A DNA stretch of 64,000 nt from Moorella thermoacetica (GTDB taxonomy: Bacteria > Bacillota > DSM-521 > Neomoorellales > Neomoorellaceae): positions 1,762,001-1,826,000 of the forward strand of contig NZ_CP012369.1 in NCBI RefSeq assembly GCF_001267405.1, read 5' to 3'. The notes under the pieces are model-generated. The model searched no databases, was not told the DNA's origin, and worked only from the letters and a program-made list of their open reading frames with translations. Both the position numbers and the translations under genes were made by a program. Below, in pieces: positions 58,879-64,000 of this stretch (its first letter is position 1; every line of letters begins with the position of its first letter).

Positions 58879-59926
58879 GATAATCGGCTCCTGTCTTCCC
58901 CGGCCGGGCCAGGAGCCGGTTAAAAGCCAGGAAGATAAGGAAGATTATGCCCAGCCCAACCATGGCGGTGATGATATAACCCAGGGCCTGGGCCCAAAAG
59001 CTCCCCTCCAGGCCCGGGACGGTATAATCCGGGAAAAGGGCATGAGTCCAGGTGGTAGCCAGGCGGGCCAGACCCGGGGGAACGAAACCGAGGATTTGTT
59101 GCAGGTCTTCCGGTGACCACTCGCCCCAGGCGGTACCGGCAGCCAGCAACCCCAGGGGGGATAACAGGACGAGGATAACCAACCCCCAGGCCAGTTTCTT
59201 AAGGCTGGCACCGTCACCCGTCGCTTGAGCTGCCACCACAGCTCCTGTCGCCGGGTAAACCCGCAGCAGACCGGAATTAACCCGCTGCAGGTAGCGAATA
59301 ACCAGGCCGGTGACTATTCCTTCGGCCGGCCCGGCTATCAGGACGTGGGCCAGGGCCATGGCCGGGACGGCTAAGGCCAGGGGGTAGGGGCTGTAGAGGG
59401 GAACACCGCTGGCCGTATGGAAGAGGAGGGGTTGCAGGCCGAATTCCACCGCTGCGGCCAGGGCGGCCAGGTTAAGGCCGACAAACCCGGCGATGGCGGC
59501 CGCCACGGCCCGCCAGCCGGAGTGCAGGCTTGTCCGGCCGGATAAGAGGCGATAGATGTAGTAACTGGCGAAGGGAAGGATAAAGGCCATATTAAAGGCA
59601 TTGGCGCCGAAGGCCAGGATGCCGCCGTCGCCGAAGAAAAGGGCCTGGATGGCCAGGGCGATAGAGATGCCGATAGCCGCCGCCCACGGGCCCAGGAGGA
59701 TGGCTAATAGGGCGCCGCCGGTGGCGTGGGCCGTCGTCCCGTCGGGGATGGGGATATTATACATCATGATAGTGAAGGAAAAAGCGGCGCCGATGGCCAG
59801 GAGGGGAGCCTGCCTGGCCTTCAGGGTGGCTTTGACCTTGCGGGCGGCCGTGCCCCACACAGGCACCATGGCCGCACCCAGTACCGCACAGGTCTGGGGA
59901 CTTAAGTAACCGTCGGGAATATGCAC
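58868..59926 (-). CDS. cbiM: Cobalt/nickel ECF transporter substrate component, CbiM-PDGLE fusion
   Basis: A 352-residue membrane protein. The first 215 or so residues are CbiM/NikM, starting MHIPDGYLSP, where Met1/His2 and later His residues (DGTTAHATGGAL) bind the metal. After a helix (about residues 245-265) a PDGLE-type domain follows (FPDYTVPGLEGSFW) with a last helix, replacing separate CbiN/NikN. This fusion is common; whether cobalt or nickel is carried cannot be decided. GTG 59926 is the start, preceded by AAGGAGG. Confidence 0.9.
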   Translation of the reverse strand: MHIPDGYLSPQTCAVLGAAMVPVWGTAARKVKATLKARQAPLLAIGAAFSFTIMMYNIPIPDGTTAHATGGALLAILLGPWAAAIGISIALAIQALFFGDGGILAFGANAFNMAFILPFASYYIYRLLSGRTSLHSGWRAVAAAIAGFVGLNLAALAAAVEFGLQPLLFHTASGVPLYSPYPLALAVPAMALAHVLIAGPAEGIVTGLVIRYLQRVNSGLLRVYPATGAVVAAQATGDGASLKKLAWGLVILVLLSPLGLLAAGTAWGEWSPEDLQQILGFVPPGLARLATTWTHALFPDYTVPGLEGSFWAQALGYIITAMVGLGIIFLIFLAFNRLLARPGKTGADYHGK

Positions 59927-60046
59927 TATCTCCTACCTCCTTGAGGTCCCCCATGGCCAATGGAAAAGGCCATGAGGCTACTAACCCGCTTCCTAGCGGG
60001 CCAGAAGGCCTTCATGGCCTACCTGTTCCAAAAATAACTCTTACCT
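59927..60046 (-). promoter_or_regulatory. Structured leader of the cbiMQO operon with alternative pairings
   Basis: On the minus strand the leader contains GGCCATGA (about 60020), GCCCGCTAGGAAGCGGGT as a hairpin, TCATGGCC (about 59973) and then GGCCATGG (about 59955). The middle CATGGCC can pair with either flanking GGCCATG. ACCTCAAGGAGGT next to the GTG start can hide the ribosome-binding site. This looks like a metal- or corrinoid-responsive switch; I could not match cobalamin or NiCo riboswitch consensus. Confidence 0.45.
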
Positions 60047-60052
60047 AAGGTA

Positions 60053-60081
60053 ATTATACCTGTTCCGGCGCCGTGGCACAA
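60053..60081 (-). promoter_or_regulatory. Promoter of cbiMQO operon
   Basis: On the minus strand TTGTGC and TATAAT are spaced by 17 bases. The inverted repeat TTACC-TTA-GGTAA (60041-60053) covers the expected start site and may be an operator. Confidence 0.7.
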
Positions 60082-60278
60082 GTAAAAATTCGCACGCTTC
60101 GTCGCGGCCGAACCCGGCCCCCGGGGCGTGCAACTTTGGCCGCGCCTTTTCCCGGGCCTGTTCCCCACTAAACTTCCGGGAGCCTGCCCCTCCTCGGCCC
60201 AACATCCATTTCCTTGGTCGATGGAACTGGCCGCCATGAAGGAGTTCCCCGGATTCTAGAACGAAACCACCGCGGCCT
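60082..60278. other. Intergenic region upstream of cbiM promoter
   Basis: About 200 bases after the 606-residue gene. GC-rich inverted stretches (for example GGCCCGGG and CCCCGGGGG) occur, but no T tract, tRNA or convincing coding frame; a frame of 85 codons on the minus strand lacks a ribosome-binding site and is probably spurious. Confidence 0.4.
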
Positions 60279-62099
60279 TTAATTTTGTTCCCGGACATAA
60301 ATCTGATTCTCAGCCATGTTGGCCGTAGTCGTCAGGTACAGCCACTCTCCTTCCTGGCGCCAGGACAGATTGCGACCGAGAACCCGGTAACGCCTGGCGC
60401 CGACATAAAGGGCCACGGTAATATCCTCCAGGCCGGCCCGGTTGGCCAGCCTCACCTGCCATCCGGCCGGCCCGTGGCTAAAGGTGGCTTCAGTCTGCTC
60501 ATAGCGGTTTAAAAAGGTTGCGAAACGGCTCATAGGCCATACGAGCAGGCGGCCTTCATCCTGGTCGCGGGCGGCCCGCCCCGCCAGGTGGGACAAAGCC
60601 TCCAGGGCATACTCCTTCCTGTTGGCGTGGGTATAGATGAGGCGAATAACGCGTTCTTCCTCGATGAAGTCCAGGAGGTTATCCAGCCAACCCTCGACTT
60701 CCGCCAGGGGCACCCCGGCGGCTATGAGTTCTTCCAGGGCCGCGTATTGCCCGTAAGGGGTAATGGGAAAGGACCACAGGCTGCCGCTGACCTGGCGACC
60801 CTGGAAGATACTGCGGGTAGGCGCCGAACCGGTATCCCCGGGGCTATAATAGGCCAGGATGCCGTGCTGCTGCAGCCATTCGTTGACAAAAGGGGGATGG
60901 TTGCCCACCGGGGCGCTGTATTCCCGTACCGGCTTCCCGGTGATGGCCGCCAGGGTGTCGCAGTTTAAAGCCAGGTACCGCCATACCTCCTGGCGCGGGA
61001 ATTTCTCCAGATTGGCGGCAAAGTAATTATGGATCCAGCCGCCGTGGGAGCCGATAGCCCCGTATTTCTGGAGTACCTCGACCCATGGTCTCCCTTTTAC
61101 GGGTGAAGGAGCGTCAAAGCCCAGGCCGTCCCCCGGGCGGTAGGTGTCGGGACCGGCGGTAATATGGATGGAGTATTGCAAGTCCGGCCGGAAGATGCCC
61201 CGCTGGATCATGGCCCGCAGGGGCAGGATATGGGCGTTGCTATCCAGGTGAAAATTGAGAACCAGGCCGCCCTTACCCCCGGGCGTGTTGACCAGGCGCG
61301 GCAGGCGGGCGTACTTAATCAGAAAGGTTCTAAGGACGGAACGCATGGCCAGGTCGTCGGACATCTGCTTGTAGAAGGCCAGGGGCAGGTTGACATAAAC
61401 TACAGCTCCCCCGGAGGGGTAGAGTTTATCGGTGATCACCGGGTTCCAGCCACCCCTGGTGTCAAAGGCTATGGCCCGGGCGTCCAGGAGTCTGGCCCGG
61501 ACGTGCCGGTAGTTTAGCCGTCCATAACCGTAACTGCTAACGGCATTACCCCGGGAAAGCTTCCCCGGCGTAATTCCCCAGGCTAAGGCTTCCCGGAGCG
61601 AAGAAAACTGCCAGTAACCGCTGTAGCTCTCCCCACCCGGGTCCGGCAGGCCGTAGTTTACCCCGGCCAGGCGGGCCAGGACCGTTTCGGCCAGCCTGCC
61701 GCCACCGGCGGCCCTGATACCGGGGTCGTAGACCAGTAAAACATTACCACCGGCCAGGACGTAGTCACTTAACAGGCGGGGGACCTCCGGCGGCAGAGCT
61801 TGGTTTAAACCCTCCGGCAGGATCAGGGCGGGGTAACGAGCTACCAGTTCCCCCGGAGACAGGTTTAAATCGTCTGGATTGATCCGTGCTACCGGGAAGC
61901 CCTCCTCCTTTAAGACTGCCTGGTAAGCCGCCAGGATATCCGAAGAGTTTTCATCATCTGCTGCCAGTAGGCCTACCCGAACCTGGTGGTAGACCCGGAC
62001 CGGTTGTAACCAGCCAGGGCCATAAGCCACAAGTAAAAGTATACCCCCGGTAAAAATAGTAATAAGAAAGCCGATTTTAAGGCTTTTAGTCCTCGCCAT
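60279..62099 (-). CDS. Large membrane-anchored protein with amidotransferase-like and deacetylase-like domains
   Basis: A 606-residue protein, family name not recognised. A transmembrane anchor lies at residues 9-26. Residues about 40-130 look like a class I amidotransferase/DUF4350-like Rossmann domain (VGLLAADDENSSDILAAYQA, YPALILPEGLNQALPP, GGNVLLVYDPGI). From about residue 275 it resembles a polysaccharide-deacetylase fold: LVLNFHLDSNAHILPLR, GSHGGWIHNYFA, EYSAPVGNHPPFVNEWL and IRLIYTHANRKE, giving Asp and His where NodB metal ligands lie. The end is a small beta domain. It probably acts on a surface polysaccharide. GGAG precedes ATG 62099. Confidence 0.65.
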   Translation of the reverse strand: MARTKSLKIGFLITIFTGGILLLVAYGPGWLQPVRVYHQVRVGLLAADDENSSDILAAYQAVLKEEGFPVARINPDDLNLSPGELVARYPALILPEGLNQALPPEVPRLLSDYVLAGGNVLLVYDPGIRAAGGGRLAETVLARLAGVNYGLPDPGGESYSGYWQFSSLREALAWGITPGKLSRGNAVSSYGYGRLNYRHVRARLLDARAIAFDTRGGWNPVITDKLYPSGGAVVYVNLPLAFYKQMSDDLAMRSVLRTFLIKYARLPRLVNTPGGKGGLVLNFHLDSNAHILPLRAMIQRGIFRPDLQYSIHITAGPDTYRPGDGLGFDAPSPVKGRPWVEVLQKYGAIGSHGGWIHNYFAANLEKFPRQEVWRYLALNCDTLAAITGKPVREYSAPVGNHPPFVNEWLQQHGILAYYSPGDTGSAPTRSIFQGRQVSGSLWSFPITPYGQYAALEELIAAGVPLAEVEGWLDNLLDFIEEERVIRLIYTHANRKEYALEALSHLAGRAARDQDEGRLLVWPMSRFATFLNRYEQTEATFSHGPAGWQVRLANRAGLEDITVALYVGARRYRVLGRNLSWRQEGEWLYLTTTANMAENQIYVREQN

Positions 62100-62344
62100 T
62101 AGAGTTTCACTCCACAGTAGGACCTTGCCCGGCGGCAGTCGGGTAGCCGGGCAAAGGCTTGTTGGAATGGCAATCGGTTTGACGGCAATCGCCCGGGAAC
62201 GGCAAATTCGGGAAAGTTTTTGCCTTCAGCAGGAAAAACGGCCCTTTAAGGCGAATCTTTCCAGCAAAATAGAATTTATGCCGAAACATCCCGGGTGACC
62301 GTCCCACCCGTGGAGAACGGATATGCCAGGAAGGAGAAGCTATT
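62100..62344. other. Divergent intergenic region between the 606-residue gene and minC
   Basis: Contains a 9-base inverted repeat TTGCCCGGC / GCCGGGCAA (62126-62156) with a 12-base loop and a second stem GGCAAA/TTTGCC (62201-62223). No T tract follows either, so they are not obvious terminators. No clear promoter was found. Confidence 0.4.
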
Positions 62345-63001
62345 ATGGCCCAGGATTGTATTACTATAAAGGGAACCCGTGGAGGCCTGCTTATTTTGCT
62401 TGATGCCAGCAGGGATTTTAATGAAATCAAGGCCAACCTGGCCGCGAAATTTGCCGCTGCCAGGGGCTTCTTCCGGGGGGCAGCCTTTGCCCTCGTGCCG
62501 ACTTCCCCTTTAAATAGTCAGGAAACGGCGGAATTAGAAGCTATCTGTCGGGAACATGGCCTTGTCCCGGGAAATAATATTACCCTACCCTCCCGCCGTC
62601 GCCCGGGCGGGAATCAGGCTGCGCATCCGGATCCGGTGGCGTTGACTAGCACCGGACTGCCGACTCTGCTGGATGAGGGCAACCTGCGTAACGGTCAGGA
62701 AATAAACTACCCAGGCCACGTCATGTGGCTGGGTGATGTCCACCAGGGGGCGACCATCAGGGCCGGGGGTAATATCCTGATCATGGGTACCCTGAAGGGC
62801 AACGCCCATGCCGGGAGCCAGGGAGACAGAAGCGCAGCAATTGTGGCCTATCGCATGGAACCGGAACAACTCGGTATTGCCGGGATCATCGCCCGCTCCC
62901 CGGAACAAAAAACCAGGCATCCCTATCCGGAGATAGCCCGCCTGGTTGGTACAAGAATCGTCATTGACCCCTATCTGAGCCCGAAAAGTAGCCGCAATTA
63001 G
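62345..63001 (+). CDS. minC: Septum site-determining protein MinC
   Basis: A 218-residue inhibitor of FtsZ assembly. The N-terminal domain spans about residues 1-100 (ITIKGTRGGLLILLD). The C-terminal beta-helix is clear: GQEINYPGHVMWLGDVHQGA, IRAGGNILIMGTLKGNAHAG, IVAYRMEPEQLGIAGIIAR. AAGGAG precedes ATG 62345. The gene is away from minD/mreBCD, which are its usual neighbours. It converges on the DUF169 gene with two bases between the stops. Confidence 0.92.
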   Translation: MAQDCITIKGTRGGLLILLDASRDFNEIKANLAAKFAAARGFFRGAAFALVPTSPLNSQETAELEAICREHGLVPGNNITLPSRRRPGGNQAAHPDPVALTSTGLPTLLDEGNLRNGQEINYPGHVMWLGDVHQGATIRAGGNILIMGTLKGNAHAGSQGDRSAAIVAYRMEPEQLGIAGIIARSPEQKTRHPYPEIARLVGTRIVIDPYLSPKSSRN

Positions 63002-63003
63002 GG

Positions 63004-63780
63004 CTATTTCTCTTCCAGATCCTCCGGCTGCATGGTATAAGATTGGACCATCACTGGAGTGAAGTTATTAAAGGGGGCCACGGGATACAACTGGCCCGTG
63101 CTCATGAGCAGGCTCTCCATATTCTCTACCAGGGTTCCTAGCATATTGTAAGGTGTCACGAAAACAAGTTCATCCTTCTGGGTACCCCCGAAGGTGCGGT
63201 CGCCGCCACAGGGGAAGCCGATGATGGGCTTTTGTTCTTTTACGGCAAAACCGATGGAGGAACAGAGGGCGGCCTCGGCCACCGTATCGGCTTTGACGGG
63301 TTCCCCGGTCTCGTGAAGGCAGCAGTGGATCAGGCGCATCATCTGGGCCGGGTTGGCGTAGATGACCACTGCGTCGGGGTCTTCTGTTTTATAGCTCTCA
63401 AGGGGGGCGATGTAAATGGCGTCGTAGACCTTACCATTGTCCCCCAGTTTGTAGGTGTTGGCCATGAAACGCCTGCCGGCTTCGACGTCGGCCACATAAC
63501 GCCCCAGGGCGGCTTTACCGCTGGTGAAGCGCTCCGGGGTCTTGATTAGCCCGGTATAGGCGGCGCCGATGGCGCAGACCATGAGGTCCGGGGTGCCGGA
63601 ACTGGCTTTACCCTGGTAACGGGCGGCCGATACCAGCTGGCAGATGTTGACCTTCCAGTTATAAGGCCGGCGGGGCAGGTCTTTCCTGTCCCGGTAGAGC
63701 TTGATCCCCACGATGCCCGTATCCAGGTGGAGAACTTCCGTCAACCTTTTGACCATGAGGGACTTGTCTAAATCAGCCAT
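63004..63780 (-). CDS. DUF169-family protein
   Basis: A 258-residue protein of the DUF169 type, found in anaerobes, function unknown. Typical features are DTGIVGIKLYRDRKDLP near the N-terminus, Cys residues in NICQLVSAARY and DLMVCAIGAA, ADTVAEAALCSSIGFA and GFPCGGDRTFGGTQKDE. Conserved Cys might bind a metal or act in redox chemistry. GGAGGAG precedes ATG 63780, 27 bases after the pyruvate kinase stop on the same strand. Confidence 0.85.
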   Translation of the reverse strand: MADLDKSLMVKRLTEVLHLDTGIVGIKLYRDRKDLPRRPYNWKVNICQLVSAARYQGKASSGTPDLMVCAIGAAYTGLIKTPERFTSGKAALGRYVADVEAGRRFMANTYKLGDNGKVYDAIYIAPLESYKTEDPDAVVIYANPAQMMRLIHCCLHETGEPVKADTVAEAALCSSIGFAVKEQKPIIGFPCGGDRTFGGTQKDELVFVTPYNMLGTLVENMESLLMSTGQLYPVAPFNNFTPVMVQSYTMQPEDLEEK

Positions 63781-63807
63781 TGTTTCTCCTCCTCCAAGTT
63801 TTTTGCC

Positions 63808-64000
63808 TCACAACACCCGCGTCTGACCGCGGTAGACCAGGCCGCGGACAACGTCTATGGTTACGACCAGATCATCGGTTAGCTTTTCAGTGGCCCCCTT
63901 TGCCCCGACGACTACCGGTATACCCAGGCTCAGGCCGGTTACCGCGGCATGGGAACTCAGCCCCCCGGTTTCCGTAATTACTGCTGCCGCCCTTTCCATA
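63808..64000 (-). CDS. pyk: Pyruvate kinase, C-terminal PEP-utilising domain (5' end outside window)
   Basis: The last 64 or so residues of a longer protein. The sequence [20 protein letters not shown] contains the swivelling-domain His of PEP-utilising enzymes, and [17 protein letters not shown] with the end [12 protein letters not shown] resembles the extra C-terminal domain of Firmicute pyruvate kinases. Because the frame is open to the window edge, the ATG at 63999 is internal. PEP synthase or a stand-alone mobile domain are less likely alternatives. Confidence 0.75.
   Translation of the reverse strand, partial: MERAAAVITETGGLSSHAAVTGLSLGIPVVVGAKGATEKLTDDLVVTIDVVRGLVYRGQTRVL

Noticed and set aside
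59927-60081. Cobalamin or NiCo riboswitch before cbiM
   Set aside because: I could not find the B12-box or the conserved G-rich internal loops; reported only as an unclassified leader.
60041-60298. 85-codon frame on the minus strand between the 606-residue gene and cbiM
   Set aside because: No Shine-Dalgarno, composition is Arg/Gly-rich as in GC-rich noise, and it runs through the cbiM promoter.
62126-62225. Cyclic-di-GMP riboswitch before minC
   Set aside because: A segment CGGGTAGCCGGG recalls the end of that aptamer, but the GCAAAGCC-type core and correct order are missing.

Overview
The window reads as a chromosomal segment of a moderately GC-rich, spore-forming, anaerobic Firmicute close to Moorella, a thermophilic acetogen. 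This is inferred from gene content and codon style, not from a database match. Pointers are the futalosine menaquinone genes (mqnA, mqnC, mqnE), a sporulation-type YtaF protein in a polA-mutM-ytaF-coaE block, a molybdate uptake and cofactor operon under a Moco-type riboswitch, a cobalt/nickel ECF transporter, several TTG and GTG starts behind strong Shine-Dalgarno sites, and Firmicute families such as DUF2680, DUF3243 and YmaF.

Layout. 1-5025: trehalose genes (GH57/DUF3536 tail, treY, treT). 5033-8874: M24 peptidase, YmaF protein, a Phe-Asp-Val tRNA operon, speB and speE. 8944-11265: phosphate genes (phoU, a Na/Pi cotransporter and a PhoU-like piece separated from it by one in-frame TGA). 11418-17798: mobB, moeA, a mobA relic, modCBA, a Moco-type riboswitch and a LysR regulator. 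17883-19290: an IS3-family element. 19344-25893: L-lactate dehydrogenase, a regulator with three HTH domains, an exported DUF2680 protein, TlpA/CcdA thiol redox proteins, a GT2 glycosyltransferase, ferredoxin, DUF3243 and nitroreductase. 26037-35897: amidase-domain protein, tRNA-Leu, nicotinate phosphoribosyltransferase, lytic transglycosylase, coaE, ytaF, mutM, polA, anti-sigma and ECF sigma factors. 36004-40841: tRNA-Leu and the futalosine menaquinone operon with an MTAP-type phosphorylase and a TetR regulator. 41135-52721: EamA transporter, then a glycogen/maltodextrin block (malQ, CBS protein, glgP, GT4, GH57, DUF4912, GH13). 52804-54687: a cell-surface stalk-domain protein and a polysaccharide deacetylase. 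54770-57043: an AT-richer marR-MFS cassette between transposase debris. 57147-59926: cbiO, cbiQ, cbiM. 60279-64000: a large membrane-anchored deacetylase-like protein, minC, DUF169 and the C-terminus of pyruvate kinase.

How the genes work together. The two sugar blocks (1-5025 and 42134-52721) together can synthesise, branch, phosphorolyse and rearrange alpha-glucans and convert their ends to trehalose. Molybdate uptake and cofactor maturation lie on one transcript whose leader should sense the finished cofactor. Nickel or cobalt uptake fits the metal demand of an acetogen. Menaquinone synthesis is complete for its radical-SAM steps and carries its own nucleoside phosphorylase.

The most notable points are gene damage and regulation. 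The Na/Pi cotransporter is split by a single TGA. A GH57-GT4 fusion is broken by an apparent one-base frameshift. mobA has lost its middle in frame. A MarR regulator has a probable leaderless transcript and matching 17-bp operators in front of itself and its efflux gene. The leader of the cobalt/nickel operon has mutually exclusive pairings. I found no CRISPR array, prophage or clearly new defence system.
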